A stretch of 64,000 nucleotides of DNA from Apodospora peruviana (lineage: Eukaryota; Ascomycota; Sordariomycetes; Sordariales; Lasiosphaeriaceae): positions 1,550,001-1,614,000 of the forward strand of contig JAUEDM010000006.1 in the NCBI GenBank assembly GCA_033439685.1, in the 5' to 3' direction. Under the pieces are notes generated by a model that saw only the letters and a program-made list of their open reading frames with translations, did no database searches and was not told the origin of the DNA. Made by a program: the position numbers and the translations under genes. Shown piece by piece: positions 1 to 11,655 of this stretch (positions within the stretch are counted from its first letter, which is position 1; every line of letters begins with the position of its first letter).

Positions 1-3000
1 GAGACCGGCCGGGAACGTAACTATCACTTCCTCCGGGCGGAGTGCGACCTCGATCTCTCAGCGGGCTGCGTGCCGGACGAGGCGGTGATCGAGCTTGTCG
101 CGGTGGTGAACGAGCCCCTCGTACCGGAGAACGGGGCGGTCTGGGTGGCGAGCGAGCTGACCGGGGGGATCGAGCGGGTCGGGGCGACCGATCGCGGTTA
201 TAGGGTCGGTAGCTCTCGCCCGCTCCATATCGGCGTACTTCCCCATCCTCATACCTGGCAAACTGGGTGTCAGTCTCTTCGTCAGGATTATTCTGCGAAG
301 ACAGTGTGTTGCTAGAAACATGGTTCTCTCGTCCACTAGGACGTCGATGACGAAACGGAATGATGCTGTTGACGACGGACATGTTGGTAGGTCTCGGTGC
401 CGAAAATGCAGATGCCTCGTTGCGGTTGAGATTCCGCGGCGGAGAACCGCGACCACCCCGGGGGCGGTTACGGTTACTCCTTGGAGGCATTGCAAAATGC
501 ACCGCCCACTCGGGAGTGATGCGATGCAACGAATTGTTGATCTCAGAATGCCAGGCTATTAGGGATTATGATTTGTAGAAAGAAGGATGTTATTTGGTGG
601 GGTGGAACTGATCGGTTTTCTGAATATGCTCTGCTCGGGTTCCTGATGATGTTGGTCCGTTGAGGTTCGTGGTTTGTTTGTTGATTGAAGCAGCTTCCTG
701 GAGGACGGTTTTGTGGTGGGCGACGGGGTGGAGCTTGCTTCCATTTGCGGAGCCCTCGTCCAATGTCCTTTCCGACCTTTGAGACTTCAGATTCGGTTCA
801 GATCACTCTCAAGGCCCTGTCGAGCTTTCTGAGCAAGAGCATTCGACTTCATAACTCTAGGCGACGGTCTCAAGTCATTTCCTTTCTGGTGGCGCTTCTT
901 GATGGCACGCTTGTGCCGCTCGGGGAGGTCTTCTTCCAAGCGCAACTCGTATAATATTCGCGCCTTCTTGAACGGGACCGGCCCGACTGACCAACTGGGC
1001 TCGAAGTCATCGTCCTCGTCTTCTCGCTGTCGCTTCTTGCTAGGCAAAACCATGGCATCCGTGCGGTGTGCAGTCTGCTCCGGAAGCTGAGCCTTGCTGT
1101 CTTCAGACAGCTGACCAGCAGCCAGCTGGAAGTTGGGAAACTGTCCCTTCAGAGGCTTCTCGATCTGCTGAAGCCCATCCTTCATGGAGTTGAGCTGGTC
1201 GCCATCATTTCACGCTTTGGCATCTCGACGGGCATACAACTGTATCGCGAGCTTTCTTTCTCGACATCCCGTCGCGCATAAGGTGAGAAACGGTGATCAG
1301 CCGAACGACGCCGTAAATTCACAGGGCTCTTCAAACGGGAACCGGTCTGGGCGTAATTCGGAACATCATCGTTTATGGGCAGCTCCTCTTCTGTCAAAGA
1401 ATGACCCAGCTCTCCGCCAGTCAAATCTTGAGAAACGAGCGGGCTAACCGTCACTCCCTTCGCAAGAAGCTCATTTATAATCTCTTCTTCCGATTATCGC
1501 TTCCGGGTAGGCGTCAGGCCAAGCACGTCCGAGATTGGATCGTATACCATACTGGAGTCACCGTCCTCTTTCTGCTCAGGGTCATCCTAGGGCCCTTGCT
1601 GGAGAGTTGATGCTTGCTGCTGGACAGTCTCTTCACACGAGTACTGGAGTGCTTCATCATGATAGGCAGCTTCCTACACCGCAGAGTTGACACCAGGTTC
1701 GAACATTTGGGCTTCAGGCACAATAAAGCACCATTCAGCCTCCTGCTGCTGAGTGGCCTCATCTACAGCACTGATGGAAGCATCGTCCTTGGGAAGACTG
1801 GTTAGTGGCGTCTCCGGCGCAACTAGCTCCGAATCGACCTCTGTATCCTCATGAGGCTGGGTATCTGTACTTTGGGCAGTGTCGAAAGTAGCTTTCTTCT
1901 CAGCGTCTTTTTGCTGCTGCTTGGCCTTCGTCTTCTGCCGTCGCGCTTCTTCCCGCTGCTGCCGAAGTTCAGCTGCCCACGAAGGCTCCTCAATTTGGCG
2001 CTGTGGACCCTCTTGCTGCCCAGATTGTGCTCGCTCCGGATTGTGCTCGCTCCGGATTGTGCTCGCTCCGGATGCTCCCGAAGCTCTCATCGACGCGACT
2101 CCAACTGCTTCTTCCAGTACTCTTTTTTCTGCCGAATGCCTTCTTGGTTCCGAAAGTACGCTACTTTATCGTCATGGTGCTCGAACGATTCCTGGATTTT
2201 GTCCATCTTGCTCTGAAGGCTCTTAATCTATGCCTGGAGGTCGTTCATCTGCTTTGAGTAGTCCGCCAGCAGCCGCTTGGCGTTCCGTGCCCGATACTCT
2301 TCATCCAATCTTTCCAACCTGGGAGTATACTTCAAGGCATCTATCTCCTTCAGGTAAAATATGATATCCTCATCATTCTCCTCTAGCTCTTCCAGGGAGA
2401 GTGACTTGCGAAAATCAACACCAACTGCCTCAGTCGGTCCGGCTTGCAGAGGTTCAATAGGAGGGCTTCGGCAGAAGCACCAACCAGCCCTTGGTCTTCG
2501 ACAGGTCTTTCCGTATTTTCTTCGGATTGAGCTCCATCAAAGTGGGAGCAGCAGGTGAAGAGACAGTTTGTTCACGACCGACGATGGTGAAGGCAAGCTG
2601 AGACTGCTCAACAATCTCAAACATCGCGCTGATGGCGTCACCTTGCGATGCCATGGATTGCTGCTGAGGTACCTCATGGTGAGATTGCGCACCAATCTTG
2701 AACAACGGCAGGTCAATCGCCTCATGGTCCTGGACTGGGGTGATCGCTTGCGGCTTGCTAGCTTCATTGAGAGATTGCGCACCAATCTCATCAAACATGC
2801 CCGGATCAATCGCCAGATCATCATGCTTTACCGTTGGTGCAAAGGACTGCGTACTCTGGGGTATCGGATCGATAGCCGCCTCACTGTCAAGTAGTGCAAC
2901 AGTTTGCCGGTAAACTTGCTGCATGAACTGTTCGTAGTTGGTGCCGTCGGCTGGCGCAGTACTCGGCACGTGTTGGTGTCCGGTCGGGTTGCCGTTATCA

Positions 3001-3605
3001 GTAGGCACTGGGATGGCGTTGAACTCCCGGATGAGCTCGTCGGGAGTCCACGTCTGCTTCAGCGGGGTGGGACCAGCCGAGTATTGCTGGCCGTCACGCA
3101 TCTGCTTCGCCTTCCTCTCCAACGCCTCTTGTTCGAAGTCGCAATTTATTGCAGACTTCTTTTGCTGGAGGAGGCGTTGCGCGGTGAATCTTGAGGTTCC
3201 AGAGATCCGAGATCACACTGAACATCTCGTCCTCGTTTTCGACGAGGGTGCCCCACCTCTCCTCTCCGGTTATTTCGTCCACCTCCACGCTCTCATAAGC
3301 GAGACGATCTCTTCGGCATCCGGTGATAGCTTCAAACATGATGGTGCTAACACGATATAGGCCACCAACCCCCGCCCGCCTAGCCAGCCAGTCAGGAAGT
3401 TGGGGTTCAGCATAACCTTGACCTGCAGCAAGGATCGCTTGGCGACGACCAACGGAGCTCACTGCTGGTCCGTCATCAGCGCCGCATCGCAACCAGCGAT
3501 GATTACGTGGACATAAGTTGAATAGGGGAGCCCGAGGTCCCTGAGTCTGAACCCGTCCCCCCCCGTTGTTCGTTGTTTATCGCAGAAATCGAATGGGAAG
3601 CCATG
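1..3605 (-). pseudogene. Decayed multi-frame gene, large nuclear-type protein, runs off left edge
   Basis: The minus strand carries protein-like sequence from about 3605 to the window edge, but not in one frame. Blocks, in order of translation: 3492-3100 (acidic, with TGEERWGTLVENEDEMFSV), 3122-2454 (Gln/Pro-rich), 2450-2090 (charged, coiled-coil-like), 2090-1182, 1185-787 (KKRQREDEDDDFEPSW), about 785-545, then 490-1, rich in RSP/RSPPR repeats. The 2450-1455 stretch is interrupted by in-frame stops TAG 2228-2230, TGA 2087-2089, TAG 1674-1676, TAG 1587-1589 and TAA 1494-1496. TGA 787-789 is probably another. Frame changes occur near 3120, 2470, 2024-2071, 1190, 785 and 555. Most stops would arise by C-to-T change of CAG, CAA or CGA, as repeat-induced point mutation or deamination would produce. 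I do not recognise the family; acidic, lysine-rich and RS-rich blocks suggest a nuclear protein. Assembly errors are a less likely alternative, since nonsense changes accompany the indels. Confidence 0.7.
2024..2071. repeat. 16-bp tandem repeat, three units
   Basis: Three perfect copies of attgtgctcgctccgg lie head to tail. The unit length is not a multiple of three. In the minus-strand reading frame, one unit would join the flanking protein-like blocks in frame (PERAQ then SGQQ). The two extra units add 32 bp and shift the frame. Confidence 0.95.
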
Positions 3606-4985
3606 GTGAATTCATTGCACAAATCTTATCTTCTTGACCTTCTCTGGTCGAAAAGATTCTCCTTATTGCCCCGTAGAATTCTCAATGCCGCAAATCGTAA
3701 TCTTTAGCTCGTATATTGTGCACTGGTAGTGTGCAAGTCGCAGGGGTAGTCGGAAGTTGGTCGAAGATGTGTGTGTTTGTGTGGTGATGTTTTGAAAACC
3801 GAAAGACCGCGGGGTGCAACAAATGCTATTGGGAGGGTAACAGGCTCGAGGGAGTGGAATGCGAGCGAGCAGCGCACTAGCGGACCTCTGGCACTGGCAA
3901 GGCGCCATTCGCCCTGGCGACAGCGACCTTCACGATGATTTCGGACTGGCGACCCACACCCGCCTTCGCAGCGCCAACACGGACCCACGACGGGCCTGGC
4001 CAGCAAGCGCCATTCCATCGCATCGTGCTCGGATGGAGAGATACTGAACTTCCTTCTCAGATCGCATCGTATCGTTTCGTGTCGTGGTTGGGCATCGTCG
4101 TAGGATCGCCAAAGTTTCCAAAGTCATTTCACCGCGGCGGCATCCACATCGCGATAAGAGACAAAGAGAACGACAAATCTCACTTGAGAATAAATAAAAT
4201 AATTATATCTACTAACCTTCTGCTTCTGTCGCGGTCCATGCTGAATCGTCGGTCACGCGATACAGCGAAACGGTAGGCGTATAGGGGGTGGTAGTGGTGA
4301 TGCAGTTGCAAAAGGTGAAGAGGCTGAAAGTTTCGCGAAGTCCACGAGTTCAGGTTCAAACTTCAATCCGAACGCGCATCTCCCGTTACTGTGGGCCGCT
4401 GTGGCCAGCCCCACCGGAGCCTGCCACAAACCCCTGTCTGTTCCACTGTCCCCCTGCAGAAGCGGGACGCTGGAGACGGGAAATCCCATTCCCAGGTGCT
4501 GAATTTACCCCGTACAATACTTTTTGTCATCGGCCCCACTCCAGAGAACCTCAGCCCTCAGCCCTCAGCCCTCAGCCCTCAGCCGCTGCTGCTCAGCCTC
4601 TCAGGTCCCTACCTAACCGTAGCGGTGTTATCGGCACATAATCAGGGCAGAGGCTCTTGGAATACCAGGGAGATAGTTTCCAGGTTGTATGTGGTCTCTG
4701 TTTATACAAACAAATATAATTCAAATACACCAGTGAGCCCATTATCCAACCAAACGAGAGAGCAAGAGGAAGCAGCCCTCAAGGCAAACCCCCCCTGGGT
4801 AGTACCAATACAAGAAAAAGCTACTAGGGAGCCAAGCCCAAAGTCCATGACAGCTCAAGTAAAAATAAGTACAATGTTCCCCGGGGAAAAGAAAAATTCC
4901 AAGATTTCTCCTATACTTACTTCCTATACTATGGAACTTTCAATTATCCATTTAATCCCGGAAGAAAAGAAGAAACCTAACACTC
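3606..4985. other. Intergenic, 1.4 kb
   Basis: This is the interval between the HDA1 3' end and the 5' end of the decayed gene. It holds a TG-rich run near 3766-3785 and a CAGCCCT heptamer array at about 4552-4580. Reading frames here have no recognisable domain. Confidence 0.5.
4552..4580. repeat. CAGCCCT heptamer tandem repeat
   Basis: About four consecutive copies of the heptamer cagccct occur here, ending in cagccgctgctgctcagcc. Confidence 0.85.
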
Positions 4986-7542
4986 TCAAACCATCCTGTC
5001 CTCCTCCGTGGTATCCCCCCCGTGCTCCTCATCAGCATGCCTAGACCTCTCCAGTATCCACTGCTGTACATCCTCAAAATGCTCCGACATCATGGACGTA
5101 AGCCCATTAACACTGCTCCGAATAACAGTCCCGAACCGCCTCCTCATCACCTTCCTCGTCAAATCCGGGTTGGCCCAGCAGGCGTGGTCCTTGGCCACAA
5201 AGACCCGCGAGTTATCCTTATACCACCCTGACAGGCCCTCATCCACGTCTGATCTCACCGGCCGAAGGTTGCCGCTAACAAAGTTGACTACGCCCGAGAT
5301 GCGCGATTTTACGTCTAAAAGGACTTTATGATTAAAATACAACGCGCGCGAAACGACGATGATTGCGTGTGGTGAGCACACAGGTAAGAGACATTGAGGA
5401 TAAGAGATGGAGGGAGGCTTACCTCTGTTGATCAGGAGCACCTTGATGCCAAGGTAGGCATTACCAACCCCGACTAAAAAGATCTCGTCGACATGCTCGT
5501 AAACCTGCAGGTAGTTATCCCAGATGTAGCACATGAGTCCCATGACCTGGTTCTGCATCGCACGCTCGTCGTTTCCGGGTATGAACGCATCGGTATCCTA
5601 GCGGTGGGCGCGTCCGGTTAGTCACCAGAACAGGGTAGGTAAAGCCTCGTCTCTCGCGATACTCACCTCGGGATGTGTGATGTACTGTGGGACGTTGATG
5701 TCCACAACACCAAATTTCTTGCTAATAGCCCAGTCAATATATTGCGCAACTCCGTCCGTCTACAAGTCCGGCCAAGTTAGCATGTGACGAAACAAAAGAA
5801 GCTGGGTAGGATAGACTAACCACCCATGCATTATGTGGCTGTAAGGAATTGTCCAGCGGATCAGGTTGAGCGTGCAACTCCGGCCTAGGAAAAACAATGC
5901 TCGTCAGCTTTAAAATCAGGACTCATCATTGTAGCCCCCAACAAACGTACGGATCGTGAACTATAACCACAAGCTTCTTGTCCATGTGGGTGTTTCGAGT
6001 AACCATGACCTGATTTTCAAACGACTTGAACAGAACATCACGCTGTATGTAAAGTGGAATCATGCCGTACTTGTCCGACAAAATCTGCTTCTGCGCCAAG
6101 CGGACGACATCGTGTAGCCTGGAGGAGCCGTGGATTTGCTTCTCCTGGACGTCCACCACGCCGTGCCTCATGCACTCCCAGTATGGTGCCTGGCAGGCCT
6201 TGACCTTAGCAAGGAGCCTGGCCGCTTCCGGCATAATCTTGGGCATCGCCATTCTTGGTGGCGGCTCGCCCATCAGCGTCCGTGCAACGGCTAGAGCAGA
6301 GTTGGAGATGGCTTCAAGGTTGTAGCCGCCCTCCAGACAAACAGCGACCTTCCCGCCGGCGAGGGACATGAGCATGTGCGTCATGTGAGCGTAGCAAGCG
6401 GGAGACACGAAGCAGGCACCGAGCTCGTCTCCGTCGGCTGCGTCGAAGCCGGCAGAGATGATGACAAGGTCTGGGTCAAATTCCCCACCAATGGGCATGA
6501 CAATCTTCTGGAAGGCCGCCATGTACTCGCCGTCACCCATGCCCTGGTCGTGCCACCCGATGTTGATGTTCTTCCCTAAGCCAAGCCCGCTGCCACAGTG
6601 TTCTATCCCGCCGTCAGGAACCATGGGGTTGTCTGGTTTGCCAGGATAAAATTCGCCATTTTTGTAGACGTGGATGGAGATGTAGAGGATATTAGGGTCG
6701 GTGTAAAACATGTTTTGGATGCCATTACCGTGGTGGACATCCCAATCCAAGATGAGGATCTTGCGGCAGGTTTCCGGGAAATCGGTCTGGCAGACCTTTG
6801 CTGCGATTGGGACGTTGTTAAACAGGCAGAACCCCATAGCCTGGTCGTACTCTGCATGATGTCCTGGGGGCCGAATGACGGCAAATGCATTTTTAACGGT
6901 GCCGTTGATCACATGTTTGCAGGTCTCAATAGCACTGCCTGCCGAAATCAAAGCGGCTTCGTGGGTCAGGCTGCCGACATACAACGAGTCCCTGCCTTGA
7001 TCCATCATGGTTGAGAGATGCCGGAGCTGTTCCGTGGTCATCGTCGATAAATCCTCGACCCATTTAAAATGATTGGGATGGTGGACAGTTTGGATTTCCT
7101 CCTGCGTGGCGTGTCGCGCCTGGATGCGCCACATGTACTTTGTCGGGGATTCCTTCATAACCCTCAACAGATCGGCATCTGAACCGTGAAATACCAGACC
7201 GGCCCTTTTGAGAGTTTTCATGATGTGCTCGATGCGCGATGGGTCCTCGGGATGGTGGGGATTGGGCCCAAAGTCAGCGTTCGCATGGAGCTTCATTCGG
7301 TCGTCATAACAACATCCCGTGGGCAGAGTCCTTCGCGATAGCACATCGTAGGGATAGGCATAGGCTTTGATATTGTCTTCTTCTTCATCGTCCCCGACGT
7401 CGCTCTCGCCGTTGCGAGATTCGAGAGAGCCGTCGAGAATTGAAGGATCCATGAAGCCGTTGACTATCGACATTCCATCCGCGGTCATCGCCATACCATG
7501 TTCCTGGCCGTCCATGACAACGTCATTGTCGTGATCCTCCAT
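4986..7542 (-). CDS. hda1: Class II histone deacetylase HDA1 with C-terminal Arb2 domain
   Basis: Zinc-dependent lysine deacetylase of the Hda1/Clr3 class, which removes acetyl groups from histone tails in chromatin silencing. Inferred exons are 7542-5951, 5884-5821, 5759-5667, 5597-5423 and 5314-4986, giving about 750 residues. The acidic N-terminus (to about residue 60) precedes the deacetylase domain (about 75-410). Hallmarks are RPPGHHAEYDQAMGFC, the metal site ILDWDVHHGNG (about residue 262) and ISAGFDAADGDELG. The rest of exon 1 and exons 2-5 encode an Arb2 domain, typical of fungal Hda1 and needed for complex assembly in its relatives. The join HDPPELHAQPDPLDN across intron 1 supports the splice choice. 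The start is the first in-frame ATG, before an acidic stretch. In Neurospora, HDA-1 works with HP1 and a chromodomain protein (HCHC complex); a large chromodomain gene lies at 16.3 kb. Confidence 0.95.
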
Positions 7543-9019
7543 CCTGGATCGAGACTGCTGCTAGGCATACGGCTAAATGCGTGACAGTAATTTGGGAGTG
7601 TAGCCGTCAGTCAGCTTTTGCTGTGAACTGCCTAGATAAATGAATACAGTTAGATGAAGTGCTTGCGTGGGAAACGCAATGCGACGAAAGGGCTTCCATG
7701 TACGTGATCACCCGCGAAGGAGTCGGTACTGGCGCCGAAAGGAGAGTCACAGGGAATTCAGAGGCTGAAAACCTCATGTACTCGTCATAAGGAGGACCCC
7801 ATCCGCGTGCGTGCTACTGTAGATGATGCACATACTATACAGCTTGTCGCCGAGTTCGCTCGCACGCCCGCCTGAGATCCCGCCGGTCAGAGAGGACACT
7901 TCCAGCTCACCGACGATTGAAGCGCAAAGAACAAAGAGTAATCTGCCGAGATGCGGGTCTAAAACTCGGATGAAGGGCCTCGGCACCGAGTATGATGGCC
8001 GGACAGGAGACGGCGACACTTGCGCTGGCGACGGCCGTAAGTGAGTGAAGGAAAGATTAAATAGAAAGTGATCCATCCATAAATGCAAGACTCTCCCTCT
8101 CCTAAAAGGCAGCACGAAGTGGTATGTGAAGCGAAATGCCCACCTCCTTGTCCTCCAGCTACTCCAAACTTGAAGCATCTCGAGCTTAACTTCAAGAACC
8201 ATCCATCTGCACCCACCGGGCCGGCGCATCAAGTCGCACAGAGGGACAGGGAACTCCCAAACTGAAAGAAAATACAAATCGATGGCGGAAGAACTCACCT
8301 AAGAATTCATGTATTTTAAGTCTGGCGTCCGCGTCGCGCACGCCTCGTGAGAATAGCTTCGTTATTGTACCTTGGTGGCTAAAGTTGTTTTGTTGTTGAG
8401 AGTTCCAGGCTGAGTGGCACTGCTGCGAGAGAGAACGGCGGCGCCCGTGCCACAGCACTAGAGAGTAGGAATTGGGTCCGCTGCAGGGAAGGTGGTGAGT
8501 GGTGGGTGCCATGTGGCTGGGAACAAGCCGGGGGGCGGCAAATCGGAGGCAGTCCAGGCACGCCACCAAAACCGACATCGAGACCGAGACTGGCCGACTT
8601 GGCTTCTCTCATATGAGTTGAAGAAGTTTATGAATCTTTTGTGGACTAGAATGTATGATTCACAGAAAGGCTATGGTACCTCAGGTACATGTGCCTGGCT
8701 TCTCTCTATCGCTTGGCGTGCCTGGCTCACTCCTCTCGGGGCGCGGCCTGTCTTCACCATCATAGGTACCCTTCACTGCATTTCTACGAGATCAGACTAC
8801 CACAAGTATTATTTCTATCTGCTATCTGTATTATGAGTTGACGACTCGTGGGCCAGGGCTATCCTACAGTATTATTCTAGGTCTAACGACAGAGATTAGG
8901 TACCTAGATACTCTCGTTCTGCTCCGCTCATACTTAAAAGAGACCACTGCCACACACGCTTCTCCTAGAATCTCCCTTACATCTAAAAGCAAAATATCAT
9001 CATAACTAGCAAATCAAAC
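7543..9019. other. Intergenic, 1.5 kb, between HDA1 and F-box genes
   Basis: This presumably holds the HDA1 5' leader and promoter and the 3' region of the F-box gene. Frames on both strands lack recognisable domains. A palindrome TAGGTACCTA sits at 8897-8906 in an AT-richer stretch. Confidence 0.5.
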
Positions 9020-10348
9020 TCACGAGGTCGCAACAAGCTGGCCCATCGGAACAGCAGCCCTAAGGTACAGACCGTCGGCATACTCTTCGTTCACAGTGCT
9101 GTAATGGGTCCCCTTGCCCGCATCATGAGCGTATTTGGCACGGAGTCTCTCAATGTTCCGGTCACCGTGATCGACAACGCCGCCATGTCGGAACGGAAAC
9201 CCCGACTGCGGGAAGTATAACCCGGGGTCCAGTGCATCAGAGCCCTTCTCATCGATAAGCATTCGCTCACGTTCGCGGAGTACGGTCTCAGTGGCCTCGG
9301 TGAATGTCTCAATGCTTTGCTCGATCCACGGGTTCTTGAGCCGGATGAACTGGATTAGGCTTTGCTTGGTGGTGTAGCGGTGTCTGAAGACCAGCAAGTG
9401 GAGGATATCCTCTGGGCGAAGCTTCATGATGGTGGCAAGAATAAAGTCGTTCTCAATGGGATCGCCCCATCCGATGCGGGAAGCCTCAGCCCTGCTGAGC
9501 ATGTTATCCTTGGACCCTCAAGAGTTAGCTAAAGAACCAGGTAGGGTGCAAGGATACGGAAAGAGCCTTACCGATTGCTCACGAATTGTGACAATTGAGG
9601 GACACACCTCCCTTCCGACTGCTGACCTAATGGTATTCCAGACGTCCATGATCTCGTGTAGTTGGGTAGTGGAGTATTGCCGCATGAAATTGCATCTGAT
9701 ATCCGGACTGTCTGGCCTTCTAAGCCAAAATCGTCCCTGGTCCTCAAAGCCCTCGTCAAACTGGAATCCTCCATGAAAGTAGCGCGCAAACCTCCACCAT
9801 ACGTAGAGGCCGAGACGCAAGCGCTCGAGCTCGTGCGGACGCAGGCTTCGGCTATATTGAGGGTACCGGGCGAAGCGCAGACGATGGAACTCTCTCTCCC
9901 ACTTCTTGACGGCCAAGCACACTTTGAACACGGTCAGAGCATCATTTGAAGATAGCTGTGTCGTCCATCTGCTGTCAACGTCCTTTCCACAGCCTCGATG
10001 AGAACACACCAGCTGTTGACCGAAGAAAACATCGCCATCACAGATATGGTCAAGGGCCGTCACTGCTTTTCCAGAACAGACGTCGAAAACGCGAAACAAC
10101 AGCTCCACTGGGGAGAAGTCGCGCTTGATGATGGGCATGAAAATGGAAGGCCAGTGCATGGTGACAATCTCTTTAAGCCGCCGGTTCACGTGAGACATCC
10201 GAAAGAGGGTGTCGACATCCATGCTGGAGAGGATTTCGATGAGCATCTCGACGGGAAAATCCATCAGCTTCTTAGGCTGGGGGGAAAGGGAATACATGGT
10301 GATGTCAGAACAAAGCAGGCTGGTTCTGGTGCGAAAACGACGCGCCAT
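9020..10348 (-). CDS. F-box domain protein
   Basis: The product is probably a substrate-recognition subunit of an SCF-type E3 ubiquitin ligase. Exons 10348-9572 and 9508-9020 join in phase 0 across a 63-bp intron (donor GTAAGG, branch-like CTAAC, acceptor CAAG), giving 421 residues. An F-box lies at about residues 28-70 (LMDFPVEMLIEILSSMDVDT, then FRMSHVNRRLKEIV). The remainder has no WD40 or leucine-rich repeats that I can see. It contains aromatic and charged segments (LGLYVWWRFARYFHGG), as in many fungal F-box proteins of unknown substrate. An alternative ATG at residue 19 would leave the F-box intact. It is flanked by HDA1 and BRX1 in the same orientation, with no functional link evident. 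Confidence 0.88.
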
Positions 10349-11655
10349 CCGGGATGATTTGGAGTGAGTACGCTACTGGGAGCTCCTTGATGCTTCCCGG
10401 TGGTAATTGCTGGAAGTAATTTGGAAATGACGCGCTGGGAATTGGTAGAGTTCGAAGTTCGATTTATTTGGAAGGCACTCGGGAGGGGCTGCAGGTGCCC
10501 CGTCACTTTGGGCAGGAGCGACACGGAATGAATCGAGGCCGTTCGTCCACGCCTGAGGAATAAGTCACCTCTCTGTTGGTTAATTGAAGATGAAAAAGAG
10601 GGAAAAAACGTCACGCTCTCAAGCAGATTGTTGGTCTAAATATTGAAACCGCCCATGTAAGTGATATGCCTCACTGGTCCAGCAACAGACAGAGCAAAAC
10701 TCACTGAAACTTGCTAGTATAGGTAATTTCGATATGACCGTGGATCATAAAAGGAGCTTTGCAGCATATGAGTTTGGTCGTATCCGTTCAGCTTCTCGTC
10801 TTCTCTCTACTTCCGTCTCTCCGTTCAGGAGAGATATTGGCCTCCTTGAAGGCCGAGCAAGGAGCAACGTAAGAAACTTCCAGTCTCTCGTCGCGCTCAC
10901 AACACCTCGGTGGAAAAAAGCCGAGGTGTGATCTTTGCAGTGTCCTTAAAGCGTGTCCACCCCGACGTTGGGGCGATCAGAAAGGGAGCTGCTGCTATTG
11001 CGGCAGCTGATGCTGCCGCGGCGAAGCACCAAGTGCTCGCGTTGGGGGTTCGCCATTGTCGCCATCATCATATTTGAGGCGGACTCGGGGCGTGATTTTG
11101 CCATGGTTGCTGGTGGACGGATGGATGAGGGAAGAACAACAAGGGACGACGGAAAAGCAGATGCGGGAGTGTCGGTGTTTACATATCATTGGAGCAGACA
11201 CCACGACCCCGGTCTCGTTTCACTGACTCAGCCGGCCGGGGGGGTCAATCACCGTATCTGTGTGATGTAAGTGGCCCGTGCTAACAGGTGCAAGGGTGCG
11301 CCAAATGTGCCATTCAGCTTCATTTTCGGCCATAGAGCATGAGACATCATCATCGATATCTCGAAAGTTAACGGCAAGACTGTGTCGGGCACAGAGAGTG
11401 ATCGCTTGCTATTCTGACTGAGGATTGAAATTGTTAGTGTGATCAATGAGGTAAAAAAGATTTGCATCAGAGTTGGTTCGAAGTACCGCACCAATTGAGG
11501 GACTATCACTGTGAGAATCGAACGCCTTGATTGGATTTGAGTCCGTGGATCAGAATCTACCAATTTATAACAGAGCCCTGTCCATGTTGACTCCTGTAAA
11601 CCCGACCAAATATGACATACCAAACAGTTCATGCCTAATCCATTAACATCGCAAC
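10349..11655. other. Intergenic, 1.3 kb
   Basis: This lies upstream of the F-box gene and downstream of BRX1. Several frames of 60 to 130 codons occur on both strands, but none shows a domain, a splice pattern or a natural composition. I see no gene here. Confidence 0.45.

Noticed and set aside
4340..4380. GGTTCAAACTTC resembling a tRNA B box
   Set aside because: There is no matching A box upstream, and the arms do not fold into a cloverleaf by eye.
7774..8298. Open frame of 174 codons upstream of HDA1, minus strand
   Set aside because: Its composition is Trp/Arg/Leu-heavy and random. It has no domain and overlaps competing frames on both strands.
11249..11632. Open frame downstream of BRX1, minus strand
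   Set aside because: No domain, no good start context, and composition like that of the AT-rich flank. Probably 3' untranslated DNA.
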